Below, in pieces: positions 41,010-50,464 of a DNA stretch of 64,000 bases. The stretch spans positions 43,973-107,972 of the forward strand of contig CAJTSH010000007.1 of the NCBI GenBank assembly GCA_910578885.1, written 5' to 3'. Under the pieces are notes generated by a model. The model worked only from the letters and a program-made list of their open reading frames with translations, made no database searches and was not told where the DNA came from. The translations under genes were made by a program, and so were the position numbers. Every line of letters begins with the position of its first letter. Within the stretch, counting starts at the first letter, position 1. The DNA is from an uncultured Lachnospiraceae bacterium (GTDB lineage: Bacteria > Bacillota > Clostridia > Lachnospirales > Lachnospiraceae).

Positions 41010-41104
41010 GCACAGGGGCGCATAAGGAAATTAGCAGCGGAAGCTGCATGCGTCCCGCACAGCGGGCAGGGAGAACAAATCTTCTCTGGTCGATTATATC
41101 AATC
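41010..41104 (+). repeat. Structured intergenic element, copy A
   Basis: Contains CGCATAAGGAAATTAGC and later GCGGGCAGG, AAATC and a TGATTA-like end. CGCAT (41019) can pair with ATGCG (41048), enclosing GCAGC/GCTGC; CCCGC/GCGGG and CGATT/AATCG can form further hairpins. A copy of the same order lies at 43302-43379. It begins about ten bases after a terminator-like hairpin and lies upstream of the transporter gene. Confidence 0.6.
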
Positions 41105-41261
41105 GTCCTTGTATTTTTGTATAAAAAAAGCGTAAAAAGCAGAAAAAAATTATGAAGTGTGACTATGTATTTCTTTTTAACCTAGTGCTATGATAAGGAC
41201 GAATGAAATACCACGGAAAGAACAAGTTCCAGTGGTTATTCTACATATAGGAGGAAAGAAA

Positions 41262-42620
41262 ATGTTAGTGGCACAAATTTTAGCGGTTGCGATTTTTGTC
41301 ATCATGTTTTTGTTGATTGTGATTGACAAAATCGAGCGGCATCATATTACGCTGGCGTGCGGACTTTTTGTTCTGGTCGCAGTGTTTGGAATTGCAATGC
41401 GTAATGTAGATGCAATTGTAGAAACATTGAATCTGCGGAGTATTTTTACGCTGAATTTTTGGTATGCAGCAGGAGAAGCGGAAGAATCTTCTGCAGGAAT
41501 TAACTGGTCTACCATTATATTCATCGCAGGCATGATGATTATGGTAGAAGGCATGGCGAAAGCAGGATTTTTCCGGTGGCTCTGTATGAGACTGGCAAAG
41601 CTGGTTCATTATAAGCCGATTCCGCTTTTTGTTACATTTATGATTATGTCGGCAGGACTTGCAATGTTTATCGACAGTATTACCGTAATTCTGTTTTTGG
41701 CTGCGGTAACGGTAGAGTTGGCAAAGCTGTTGAAATTCGATCCGGTTCCGATGATTTTGTCAGAAATTTTCTGTGCAAATCTGGGTGGTTCTGCTACCAT
41801 GTGCGGAGATCCGCCAAATATCATTATCGGTACATCGCTGGGATACTCTTTTTCGGATTTTGTGACAAATACCGGTATTATGGCCGGAATCAGTTTGGTT
41901 CTTGTCGTTGTGTATTTCTTTTTTGTATACCGCAAGGAATTGATGACGGAGGAATCGGCAGCAATCGATCCTTCTACGCTTCCCGATCCGAAGGAAGCGA
42001 TTGTCAGCAAGAGTCATTTTGCGATTAGCTGTGTCATTTTTGGCTGTGCGGTCGTAATGCTGGTGACACATGCGCAGACAGGACTTACGGTTGCGTTGAT
42101 CGGAATGGTAATTGCTGTGATAACACTGTTTACATCAGGGAAAGATGCGCTGGATATATTAAAGAGGGTGGATTATAAAACGCTGCTGTTCTTTGTCGGT
42201 CTGTTCATGGTAGTAGGAGGATTGGAGCAGACGGGTATTCTTGAGATTATTGCCGGATTTATCGGTGAGGTCAGCGGCGGTAATCTGAAATTGATGGTAG
42301 CGATTATTATATGGGTATCCGCAGTTGCGAGTGCATTTGTTGATAACATTCCGTTTGCAGCAACCATGATACCGGTCATCAAGAGTCTTGCCGCCGCACA
42401 GGGGGTAGACTTGGAAACATTGGCGTGGGCATTGTCAATGGGTACGGATATCGGCGGAAGCGCAACGCCGATTGGTGCATCCGCTAACGTTGTCGGTACT
42501 TCCGTGGCAGCAAAAAGCGGTCATCCGATTGGATGGGGAAAATATTGTAAATCCGCAGCGCCTGCGACTATTATTGTAATTACGGTTTCCATGCTGTTTA
42601 TTTTTGCAAGATACTGCTAA
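41262..42620 (+). CDS. ArsB/NhaD-superfamily ion or anion transporter
   Basis: A 452-residue integral membrane protein with about eleven hydrophobic segments. ATG 41262 follows AGGAGG closely; the longer frame from 41190 lacks a site. Family motifs: two re-entrant-loop regions, IFCANLGGSATMCGDPPNII and GTDIGGSATPIGASANVVG, each preceding a helix, plus DSITVILFLAAVTVELAK and FVDNIPFAATMIP. These are typical of the ArsB/NhaD/CitMHS (IT) superfamily. Members carry Na+/H+, arsenite, or di- and tricarboxylates; the GDPPN form is frequent in the NhaD/YbiR-like group, so antiport is a fair guess. The structured element A lies upstream. Confidence 0.88.
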   Translation: MLVAQILAVAIFVIMFLLIVIDKIERHHITLACGLFVLVAVFGIAMRNVDAIVETLNLRSIFTLNFWYAAGEAEESSAGINWSTIIFIAGMMIMVEGMAKAGFFRWLCMRLAKLVHYKPIPLFVTFMIMSAGLAMFIDSITVILFLAAVTVELAKLLKFDPVPMILSEIFCANLGGSATMCGDPPNIIIGTSLGYSFSDFVTNTGIMAGISLVLVVVYFFFVYRKELMTEESAAIDPSTLPDPKEAIVSKSHFAISCVIFGCAVVMLVTHAQTGLTVALIGMVIAVITLFTSGKDALDILKRVDYKTLLFFVGLFMVVGGLEQTGILEIIAGFIGEVSGGNLKLMVAIIIWVSAVASAFVDNIPFAATMIPVIKSLAAAQGVDLETLAWALSMGTDIGGSATPIGASANVVGTSVAAKSGHPIGWGKYCKSAAPATIIVITVSMLFIFARYC

Positions 42621-42659
42621 TTCGTGTATAATAGAAGTAAGAAGGAAGGAGAATGCGGA

Positions 42660-43253
42660 ATGGGAAAACAGACGATTATTTCAGTCAGCCGCGAGTTCGG
42701 GAGCTGCGGACATAGGATTGCAGAGAGACTTGCCAAAAATCTGGAGCTGAAACTGTATGACAGGAATATGTTAGACGAGATTGCTCAGACCAAAAAAATT
42801 AAAGTTGAATATTTGGAGAAATTTGAAGAAAGGCCAAGAAATCTGATACTTTCCAGAAGGGTAGGAAATTACTCGAATTCAATGGAAGAAATCGTGGCAG
42901 ATATGCAGTTTGAGTATTTGCGGGAAAAAGCCGAAAGCGGAGAATCTTTTGTAGTAGTGGGACGCTGCGCGGAAACTGTTCTGAAGGGGTATGACGGGTT
43001 GATTTCGATTTTTGTTGTCGGTGATAAGGACAAGAAACTGAGCCGCGTCGAGGAGAAATATAAGTTGAATGAGGCGGAAGCATTGTTGAAGATGAGGCGT
43101 CATGATAAGAAGAGGAAGCAATATCACAACCGGCATTCCGATTTTAAATGGGGGGATTCCCGCAATTATGATATCTGTATTAACAGCAGCAAGTTAGGAT
43201 GGGAGAGAACCGAGGAATTACTGGAGAATTACATAAGGAAAAGGATGAAATAG
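42660..43253 (+). CDS. Cytidylate kinase-like protein
   Basis: A 197-residue P-loop protein of the cytidylate-kinase-like family common in Clostridia. The P-loop-like start is ISVSREFGSCGHRIAERLA, followed by KLYDRNMLDEIA and the nucleotide-binding VVVGRCAETVL; near the end is NSSKLGWERTEELL. The canonical Cmk lid regions are reduced, so substrate is uncertain. ATG 42660 follows AAGGAG. It comes 39 bp after the transporter stop, so both may share a transcript; a good terminator follows. Confidence 0.88.
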   Translation: MGKQTIISVSREFGSCGHRIAERLAKNLELKLYDRNMLDEIAQTKKIKVEYLEKFEERPRNLILSRRVGNYSNSMEEIVADMQFEYLREKAESGESFVVVGRCAETVLKGYDGLISIFVVGDKDKKLSRVEEKYKLNEAEALLKMRRHDKKRKQYHNRHSDFKWGDSRNYDICINSSKLGWERTEELLENYIRKRMK

Positions 43254-43264
43254 GATTATAGAAT

Positions 43265-43298
43265 AGGAAGCCTGAGAATGAGTTCGGGCTTCCTTTTT
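43265..43298 (+). terminator. Rho-independent terminator
   Basis: AGGAAGCCTGAG pairs with TTCGGGCTTCCT (two G-U pairs), followed by six T. Ends the transporter/kinase-like unit. Confidence 0.88.
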
Positions 43299-43301
43299 TA
43301 T

Positions 43302-43379
43302 GCGCAGGACCGCATAAGGGAATTGGCTCCGTGCGGCGGGCAGGAAAAATAAATCCGCCTTGCCTGATTAAATAAATCC
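43302..43379 (+). repeat. Structured intergenic element, copy B
   Basis: Contains CGCATAAGGGAATTGGC and GCGGGCAGG, AAATC and TGATTA in the same order as copy A (41010). CGCAT (43311) can pair with GTGCG (43331), so the outer stem is kept with a changed base pair compared with copy A. It begins four bases after a terminator T-run. Confidence 0.6.
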
Positions 43380-43393
43380 GATGTTTGGAAAGG

Positions 43394-43466
43394 GCTATAA
43401 AAAAGACACCTAAAAACTAAAAAAAAGATACCTAAATGATAAATAACACCTTAATTCAAAAGGTGT
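43394..43466 (+). promoter_or_regulatory. ACACCT-motif array upstream of the chemoreceptor/glucan operon
   Basis: Three direct copies end at 43411 (GCTATAAAAAAGACACCT), 43433 (ACTAAAAAAAAGATACCT) and 43451 (third, weaker, ending AACACCT); the third with AAGGTGT (43460-43466) also makes an inverted repeat. The same 18-bp motif occurs at 54932-54973 in front of the binding-protein operon. AraC-type regulators such as that encoded at 62476 usually bind direct repeats of this size. The -10 element is not clear. Confidence 0.6.
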
Positions 43467-43500
43467 ATTTTATTAGAATAATAATAAGGAGGGGGACGAT

Positions 43501-45873
43501 ATGAAACGAGAGATAAAAGGCATGCTAAAGCGGACCGATAAGGGCAGCGCAGATGGGGAAGAACGAGTTGGCAGTGCGTCAGAGAAGGAGAAAAGATTGA
43601 AAAAGAGAGGAAAGAATGAAAAAGAGAAACGAGAGAAAAAGCGGTTTGGTCTGTCGATTCGCGTACAGCTAATTATAGGCTTTATGCTCCCGATTGCTTT
43701 CATTATCACAGTAGGAGTGGCGTCCTATACAAAGGCGTCTTCGGGATTGACAGAGAACTATGAGGGTTCGACCAGAACTGCCGTTGAGATGACAGTCGCA
43801 ACTCTAGAAGAGAGCATGAGGAACATTCGGACGACTACTCAGGAATTAGCGCAGGATAAGACGGTAATGATGTATTCTTTGGGAGGATGTAAGGACTCGT
43901 CGGCAGAAGGTACGGCAAGAACTACGATTCGTAACAATGTCAATGTAAAGGCGAATGCCAATGATATGATGTCGGCAATACATATTATACCGATTGACGG
44001 GTTGCAGGTAATTACGTCAAAGCGGATGTCCACGGATATAAAAGACAGCTTTATCACAGAGCTGGATGGTACAGAGGATGCAGGGATGCTTCAAGGCGCA
44101 TTTATCCAATGGGGAAGCTCTCATCCGGCAGTAGACCCTTTTATGGAAGTGGCGCCGGAGGATTACATCCTTTACTGCAGCCAGAATTTTTCTACAGGAG
44201 TAGGCAAAGGACTCGTTATTATAGATGTAAGCCGTGAATCTGTTACGAATGTATTACAACAGTTGGATTTGGGTGAGGATGCGCAGGTATCCTTTATCAC
44301 CGGAGAGGGTGTAGAGCTGCAGGTCGGCGGTGAGATTCCGATTGCAGAGACAGATTTCTTTTCCGAAGGAAAAGAAGCGGATGATGGTATGGTATCCAAG
44401 TATGTAAAGTATGACGGAAAACAATACTATTTCATGATGTGCAAGAGCGAGACGACCGGTGCATATGTTACTGCAATGGTGCCGAAGTCAGTTATTACCG
44501 CAAGCACGAGAGATATCCGCCAGATTACTGTTTGGCTGGTATTGGCGGCTTGTATCGTGGCATTGTTTATCAGTTATGTTATTATTACGAACATTACTAA
44601 AAATATACGCGGAAGCGTTTTGAAACTGGATAAGGTATCCCGAGGCGAACTGCTTGAGGAAAGCGGTAATACCAAAAATGCGCATAACGAATTTGGAAAG
44701 CTTCATGGAGCAATCAGTAATACCGTAAGCCGGATACGCGAATTGGTACTCACGGTAAAGAAAATGATAGGAGCTGTTTCGGTTTCCAGCGAACGCGTAA
44801 GTGATTCCAGCAAGAATGTGGGCAACATGGTAACGGACATGAGCGCACAGGTAGAGGAAATCTTAAGCACGATTCAGCAGGAAGATCAGGAGATTGCAAA
44901 CTGTAATGATCAAATGGAAGAATTATCCGTTAATATCAAAACGGTGAGCGGAAGCATTATGAGCACCATTGAGGAAGTGGGAAGTTCCAAGCAGGTTATT
45001 ACAGAAGGAATTCAAGCAGTGGAGGATATGACCCGCCAGTCAAAAGAGACTTCGGCTGCTACTGATGAGGTGCAGCAGCATGTTACACAGCTCAGCGGCA
45101 AGCTGAATGATATTACAAAGGCGGTAGAGAGTATTCAGGAGATTGCAAGCCAGACCAATCTGCTTTCACTGAATGCATCGATTGAGGCTGCAAGAGCCGG
45201 CGAGCATGGCAGGGGATTCTCTGTTGTGGCGGAAGAGATTCGTAAGCTTGCAGACAGTTCGGCAGAGATGGCGAATTCCATTCAGAAAGTAATCGGTGAA
45301 GTGAAAGAATATTCCGAGAGCGCAATTTCTAAGGTGCATAAGGCGGAGAGTATTGTTGAAATGCAGGAGAAGAGCGTGGATAATACGGCGGCAGCATTCC
45401 GAAGCATCAATGAATTCATGGAGAAGCTGGTTGATAATATGGAACAAGTCAGTGAAGACGTTGAGGGAATGAACCAGAAGCGGAAGGGCACGCTTCATTC
45501 CATTCATGTCATCAGCAGGTTGTCGGAAGGAACCGTACAGTCGGCGAATGTGGTAGGCGAGTCCTTGAAGCAGCAGGTGGAATCAACAGCTACATTGGAA
45601 GAAGAATCCAGAAATCTTGGGGAGAACATGAAAGAATTAGAGATAGCGATTTCCAGCTTTAAGCTGTTGAAAGAGGACTTGACTGGGAAGGAAAAGAAAA
45701 GCAGAAAAGGAATCAATCTTCCAAAGATGCCGAAAAAGGAAGGCAAAGCTAAAGAGAAAAAGACAGAAACAAAAGAAAAAGCAGTAAAAAAAGAAAAATC
45801 TCCAAGGAAAGAGAAAGAAAGACGCTTTGGGAAGAAAGTGAAAACTAAGGAGACGAGTGGGGAGGAATCATAA
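43501..45873 (+). CDS. Methyl-accepting chemotaxis protein
   Basis: A 790-residue chemoreceptor. A Lys/Glu/Arg-rich cytoplasmic N-terminus of about 50 residues is unusual. Membrane segments lie at about 57-76 and 343-363, flanking an extracellular sensor of about 265 residues (Cache-like by size and layout). HAMP and signalling domain follow; the conserved hairpin tip is IASQTNLLSLNASIEAARAGE with GRGFSVVAEEIRKLA. The C-terminus (about 725-790) is again a Lys/Glu-rich tail. No flagellar or che gene is in the window. It is first in the glucan operon, five bases before the next gene, so it may sense a product of that locus. Confidence 0.93.
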   Translation: MKREIKGMLKRTDKGSADGEERVGSASEKEKRLKKRGKNEKEKREKKRFGLSIRVQLIIGFMLPIAFIITVGVASYTKASSGLTENYEGSTRTAVEMTVATLEESMRNIRTTTQELAQDKTVMMYSLGGCKDSSAEGTARTTIRNNVNVKANANDMMSAIHIIPIDGLQVITSKRMSTDIKDSFITELDGTEDAGMLQGAFIQWGSSHPAVDPFMEVAPEDYILYCSQNFSTGVGKGLVIIDVSRESVTNVLQQLDLGEDAQVSFITGEGVELQVGGEIPIAETDFFSEGKEADDGMVSKYVKYDGKQYYFMMCKSETTGAYVTAMVPKSVITASTRDIRQITVWLVLAACIVALFISYVIITNITKNIRGSVLKLDKVSRGELLEESGNTKNAHNEFGKLHGAISNTVSRIRELVLTVKKMIGAVSVSSERVSDSSKNVGNMVTDMSAQVEEILSTIQQEDQEIANCNDQMEELSVNIKTVSGSIMSTIEEVGSSKQVITEGIQAVEDMTRQSKETSAATDEVQQHVTQLSGKLNDITKAVESIQEIASQTNLLSLNASIEAARAGEHGRGFSVVAEEIRKLADSSAEMANSIQKVIGEVKEYSESAISKVHKAESIVEMQEKSVDNTAAAFRSINEFMEKLVDNMEQVSEDVEGMNQKRKGTLHSIHVISRLSEGTVQSANVVGESLKQQVESTATLEEESRNLGENMKELEIAISSFKLLKEDLTGKEKKSRKGINLPKMPKKEGKAKEKKTETKEKAVKKEKSPRKEKERRFGKKVKTKETSGEES

Positions 45874-45878
45874 GCAGC

Positions 45879-47714
45879 GTGGAGTCAAAAAGAGCAAGGG
45901 GAATTATGGCAGGATTTCTGCTGGGATTTTCGATACTTTTAGCAGCAGGATGTGCGATAATGACAGGACAAAATAAACAGATGAAATGGCAGGAAGCGGG
46001 GAAGAATACCTTTCAGAGTGAACTTTTCGGAGAGAATACGTATATATTCTCTCCGGAAGATGATCCGAAAGAGATAAGCCGTATTTTGGATGGGCTGTTT
46101 GCGGCACAGGAGGCAAATCAATTCGGCAAGGAACGATATGCCCTGTATTTTATGCCGGGGACTTATGACAGCTCTATTTCTGCTAAGGTTGGATTTTATA
46201 TGCAGGTGGCAGGACTTGGCAAGCTTCCCACTGACACAAAGATTCCGGCGCTGGAATGTACGGCGAGGTGGTTGGGAGATGATCCTTCCAATCACAACGC
46301 CTGTTGTAATTTCTGGCGTGGGGTTGAGAATATTGAGATAGAGAGCAATACGGTCTGGGCGGTTTCACAGGCAACATTTATGCGGCGCGTTTATATTGAC
46401 GGAGCATTATATCTTCATGATGATTATGGATGGTGCAGCGGGGGATATCTTTCTGATTCCATAGCGACGTTGATGGTGGATTCAGGCTCTCAACAGCAGT
46501 GGCTGTCCCGGAATAATGAGTTCAAGACGTGGATGGGCGAGAACTGGAATATGGTGTTTGTAGGAGATGCCGAAGGCTGTGATCCGACGGGAACCTGGCC
46601 GGCAAGGGCATATACATCGGTAGAGAGGGCTCCGGTAGTTCAGGAGAAGCCTTTTTTGATTTATGATGAAGAGGAAGGATTCGCGGTATTTGTGCCGGAG
46701 CTAAAGCGGGATGCAGCCGGCGTGTCGTGGAAGGAAGCCATGACAAAGGGCGAAGAGGCGTTGGGAGAGACGCTTCCGTTGGCTGGCTTTTATATCGCTA
46801 AGCCGGATACGGACAGCGCCGAAACGTTGAATGCGGCATTGGAAGAAGGGAAGAATCTCTTGTTTACGCCGGGAATTTATTCGCTGGAAGAACCGCTTGC
46901 GGTTAAAAAGGCGGATACTGTAATTCTCGGTATGGGATTGGCGACTTTGCAGGCTGTGAACGGTAATGCATGTATAGAGACAGAAGATGAAGACGGAATT
47001 ATCATTGCAGGTCTTTTGCTTGATGCAGGCGAGACGGAAAGCGCAAATTTGATGACCATAGGCAGGGAGAAAAGCGATAAGGATCACAGTGAGAATCCGG
47101 CAGCGTTGTTGGATGTATTCTTCCGGGTCGGAGGCGCAGATGCACAGTATGCCGGAAAGGCGGATACTTGTATTACGGTCAATAGTAATCAGGTAATCGG
47201 TGATAATCTTTGGATCTGGAGAGCGGATCACGGTGATAATGTGGCATGGGATTTGAATACCGGAAGAAACGGACTTGTAGTCAACGGGGATGACGTAATG
47301 ATGTATGCGTTGATGGTGGAACATTTTCAGGAATATCAGACAATATGGAACGGAAATAACGGCAGAGTCATCATGTATCAGAGTGAGATACCTTATGATG
47401 TACCTGCGCAGGACATGTGGATGAGCCATGACGGGACCGTGAACGGATATGCATCTTTCTATGTGGATGATGCAGTGGAATGCTTTGAGAGCTGGGGACT
47501 GGGAATTTATTCCTATCACAGAGATGCCGTCGTGGATTTAAATTGTGTTATGGAGCTGCCGGATAAAGAAGGCGTAAAGGTACATAATATTTGTGCCATT
47601 ATGATTACGGGAAATCCGGGTATCAGCCACGTAATAAATAATGCCGGTGAGGCGGCGGTAAGAGCCGGGGACAGGCGTCTTATCATCGAATATGAAAACG
47701 GACTAATAAAATAG
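45879..47714 (+). CDS. Beta-helix lipoprotein, probable glycan-active enzyme
   Basis: A 611-residue lipoprotein (lipobox LAAGC, Cys at about residue 25). The GTG at 45879 gives a charged n-region; ATG 45906 with AAGGGG is an alternative. Two halves are visible: about 50-280 (ALYFMPGTYDSSISAKVGFY, ARWLGDDPSNHNACCNFWRG, VDSGSQQQWLSRNNEF) and about 300-611 (NLLFTPGIYSLEEPLAV, DTVILGMGLATLQ, DNVAWDLNTGRNGLVV). PGTY/PGIY and successive short beta stretches resemble the paired pectate-lyase-like right-handed beta-helices seen in GH55-type enzymes. It is placed first among the glycosidase genes; a role in breaking a surface-bound glucan is inferred. No catalytic residue can be named. Confidence 0.72.
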   Translation: MESKRARGIMAGFLLGFSILLAAGCAIMTGQNKQMKWQEAGKNTFQSELFGENTYIFSPEDDPKEISRILDGLFAAQEANQFGKERYALYFMPGTYDSSISAKVGFYMQVAGLGKLPTDTKIPALECTARWLGDDPSNHNACCNFWRGVENIEIESNTVWAVSQATFMRRVYIDGALYLHDDYGWCSGGYLSDSIATLMVDSGSQQQWLSRNNEFKTWMGENWNMVFVGDAEGCDPTGTWPARAYTSVERAPVVQEKPFLIYDEEEGFAVFVPELKRDAAGVSWKEAMTKGEEALGETLPLAGFYIAKPDTDSAETLNAALEEGKNLLFTPGIYSLEEPLAVKKADTVILGMGLATLQAVNGNACIETEDEDGIIIAGLLLDAGETESANLMTIGREKSDKDHSENPAALLDVFFRVGGADAQYAGKADTCITVNSNQVIGDNLWIWRADHGDNVAWDLNTGRNGLVVNGDDVMMYALMVEHFQEYQTIWNGNNGRVIMYQSEIPYDVPAQDMWMSHDGTVNGYASFYVDDAVECFESWGLGIYSYHRDAVVDLNCVMELPDKEGVKVHNICAIMITGNPGISHVINNAGEAAVRAGDRRLIIEYENGLIK

Positions 47715-47728
47715 CAGGAGGAGATAAG

Positions 47729-50431
47729 ATGGGAACTTATAAGTTTATAGACGAGAAGGGCACTTTTGCACTGGAGAATCCGGAAAATTATAGCTATCTG
47801 TATTTTCCGGTAGCTGGCGAGCAGGGAATTAAAAGCGCTGTCACACCGAATTTGGGCGGAGATGCGAAATGGAATCAGAATGCGTTTCTTTTGGAACCGG
47901 TGAGTGCGGAAAATCTTCATAATAACCGTTCGACCAGAAATTTCTGGTGCCATGTAGAGAACCTTGGAAGCTGGTCTGCAACAGGAGTGTCTGCAGAAGA
48001 AGAGAGCAGAAGGTTTACGGAGAGTCAGGATAACAGTGAAGTGGTCGGCGGATTAATGTGGCAGACTATGACAAGAGAATCCCGAAAGTATCAGTTGAAA
48101 TCAACGATAGTTTCATTTGTGCCGCTTGCACATGATGTTGAAATTATGAAAGTGACCATCACCAATACCGGTAAGATGCAGGTGAGCTTCACACCGACCG
48201 CAGCGATTCCTTTATATGGAAGGAGTGCGGACAACATTAGAGATCATAGGCATGTAACATCCTTATTACACCGGATCCGTACAACAGAGTATGGTGTGGA
48301 AGTAAAGCCGACACTGTCCTTTGATGAAAGAGGGCATCAGAAGAATGAGATTACGTATTTTGTATGCGGCGTCAGAGGCGATGGGAAAAAGCCTCGGGAC
48401 TTTTATCCGGCAGCAGAGGATTATATCGGAGAGGGCGGCAGCTATACGCGTCCGCGCGCTGTATTAAAGAATATAGAAGGCGTTCCGGCAGGCAGCAATA
48501 TTGCCGGTAAGGAAGCGGTTGGCGGACTTCATTTCGATAAGGTGACGCTTGCTTCGCAAGAGAGCATGACATACACTATCTTGATGGGGGCAACCGAGGA
48601 TCCGGAAGAAATCAAAGAAATAATATCGGCATATGAGACTGTGGAAAAAGTAGACGCCGCATTGCAGGAGGTTCGTGATTACTGGCAGGAGAAAGTAAAT
48701 GTAACTTATAAGACTGGTGATAAGAACTTTAACAACTATATGCATTGGGTGAGCTTCCAGCCGATTTTAAGAAGAATATACGGATGTTCGTTCCTTCCTC
48801 ATCATGATTACGGCAAGGGCGGAAGAGGCTGGAGAGACTTATGGCAGGACTGTCTTGCGCTCTTGATTATGAATCCGGGCGGCGTGCGCCAGATGCTGCT
48901 TGATAACTTCGGCGGTGTGCGTATGGACGGAACCAATGCAACCATTATCGGTGCGAAGCAGGGCGAATTCATTGCAGACCGTAATAATATTACAAGAGTC
49001 TGGATGGATCATGGCGTATGGCCGTTTATCACAACCAAGTTCTACATGGATCAGACCGGTGATTTAGCGCTTTTGGATGAAAAAATAGCATATTTCAAAG
49101 ATAAACAGGTGGAGAGAGGCTGCAAGGTCGACGAAGAGTGGGATGACGCTTATGGAAGCATTCAAAAGGATGCGGAAGGAAAGATTTATTACGGAACTAT
49201 CTGTGAGCATCTTCTTTTGCAGAATCTGTGTGCATTTTATGAGGTCGGCGAGCATGGACATATCCGTTTGCGTGGAGCGGACTGGAATGATGCGCTGGAT
49301 ATGGCAGATAAACGGGGCGAGAGCGTGGCATTCACGAATGCCTATGCCGGAAACTTAAGAGACTTAGCCGACTATATGGAGAAATACGCAGCCATTTCCG
49401 GTAAAAAGGAGATTGAAGTTGCAGAAGAAATGGAGATTCTTTTTACAGATGATGCTGCATTATATAACGATATCAAAGCAAAGAACGAATTACTGGAGAA
49501 ATATGGAAAATCCTGCCGTCATAATATCAGCGGCAAGACCGTAAAGATTCCGGTAACCGAAGCTGCAAAGAGCCTGCGGAACAAATCCGAATGGATGATG
49601 GAACATATCCGTAAGACAGAGTGGGTAACGGACGAAGAAGGAAACGGTTGGTTTAACGGGTATTACGACAATAACGGCAGACAGGTGGAAGGCGTCATTG
49701 ACGAGCAGGTACGGATGATGCTGACTGGAGAAGTGTTTTCCATTATGGCAGGAACCGCTACCGAAGACCAGATTAAGGCAATTACAAAGAGTGCAGATAA
49801 ATATCTCTATGCAAGGGAAATTGGAGGTTACCGTTTAAATACTGATTTCTGCGAGGTAAAGACCGATTTAGGAAGAATGTTTGGTTTTGCTTATGGTGAG
49901 AAGGAAAACGGAGCGGTATTTTCGCATATGGCGGTCATGTATGCAAATGCGCTTTACAAACGCGGCTTTGCAGCGGAAGGATATAAGGCTCTTTCTTCTT
50001 TATACAATGCGGCAATGAATTTTGAGGTGAGCAGAATTTATCCGGGAATTCCAGAGTATTTCAATGCAAGCGGAAGAGGTTTGTACCATTATCTGACAGG
50101 AGCTGCAAGCTGGTATATGCTTACCGTAATTACAGAAGTGTTCGGTGTGCGCGGCGAAGCCGGAGATTTATGTGTGAAACCGCAGTTAATGACGGAACAG
50201 TTTGATGAGGACGGAAAAGCAGAGCTGACGTTGTATTTTGCAGGGAAGCATCTGCATGTGACCATCGAGAATCCACAAAAGAAGGAAGCCGGAAATTATC
50301 AGGTTCTGGAAGCCGCACTGGATGGAAAGGAAGTAACAGAAATCAGCGGCTGTAAGGCAATCATAAGTAAGCAAAGTGTTGACGCACTGGAAGACGGTGT
50401 GATGCATGAAATATCCGTGATATTAGATTAA
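47729..50431 (+). CDS. GH94-type glycoside phosphorylase
   Basis: A 900-residue cytoplasmic enzyme of the GH94 / GH36-type fold: N-terminal beta-sandwich domain (about 1-290), helical linker, (alpha/alpha)6 barrel and C-terminal beta layer. Key parts: KGGRGWRDLWQDCLALL, LRGADWNDALDMADKRGE with the Asp that acts as general acid in the family, YNGQYDS-like parts absent, and SGRGLYHYLTGAASWYMLT. Such enzymes cut beta-glucosides with phosphate, giving glucose-1-phosphate. Length fits laminaribiose, cellobiose or related phosphorylases; linkage cannot be told. GCAGGAGGAG precedes ATG 47729. Confidence 0.88.
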   Translation: MGTYKFIDEKGTFALENPENYSYLYFPVAGEQGIKSAVTPNLGGDAKWNQNAFLLEPVSAENLHNNRSTRNFWCHVENLGSWSATGVSAEEESRRFTESQDNSEVVGGLMWQTMTRESRKYQLKSTIVSFVPLAHDVEIMKVTITNTGKMQVSFTPTAAIPLYGRSADNIRDHRHVTSLLHRIRTTEYGVEVKPTLSFDERGHQKNEITYFVCGVRGDGKKPRDFYPAAEDYIGEGGSYTRPRAVLKNIEGVPAGSNIAGKEAVGGLHFDKVTLASQESMTYTILMGATEDPEEIKEIISAYETVEKVDAALQEVRDYWQEKVNVTYKTGDKNFNNYMHWVSFQPILRRIYGCSFLPHHDYGKGGRGWRDLWQDCLALLIMNPGGVRQMLLDNFGGVRMDGTNATIIGAKQGEFIADRNNITRVWMDHGVWPFITTKFYMDQTGDLALLDEKIAYFKDKQVERGCKVDEEWDDAYGSIQKDAEGKIYYGTICEHLLLQNLCAFYEVGEHGHIRLRGADWNDALDMADKRGESVAFTNAYAGNLRDLADYMEKYAAISGKKEIEVAEEMEILFTDDAALYNDIKAKNELLEKYGKSCRHNISGKTVKIPVTEAAKSLRNKSEWMMEHIRKTEWVTDEEGNGWFNGYYDNNGRQVEGVIDEQVRMMLTGEVFSIMAGTATEDQIKAITKSADKYLYAREIGGYRLNTDFCEVKTDLGRMFGFAYGEKENGAVFSHMAVMYANALYKRGFAAEGYKALSSLYNAAMNFEVSRIYPGIPEYFNASGRGLYHYLTGAASWYMLTVITEVFGVRGEAGDLCVKPQLMTEQFDEDGKAELTLYFAGKHLHVTIENPQKKEAGNYQVLEAALDGKEVTEISGCKAIISKQSVDALEDGVMHEISVILD

Positions 50432-50464
50432 ATATCACGAAATAAATAAAAAGGAGTGCGAGAC

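Noticed and set aside
41010..41104. c-di-GMP or other known riboswitch in the transporter leader
   Set aside because: The conserved cores of the riboswitch classes I know are absent; a second copy near an unrelated gene argues for a dispersed element.
46701..47519. 272-codon minus-strand ORF inside the beta-helix lipoprotein gene
   Set aside because: A shadow frame with no support; the plus-strand gene is continuous with a lipobox signal and operon context.
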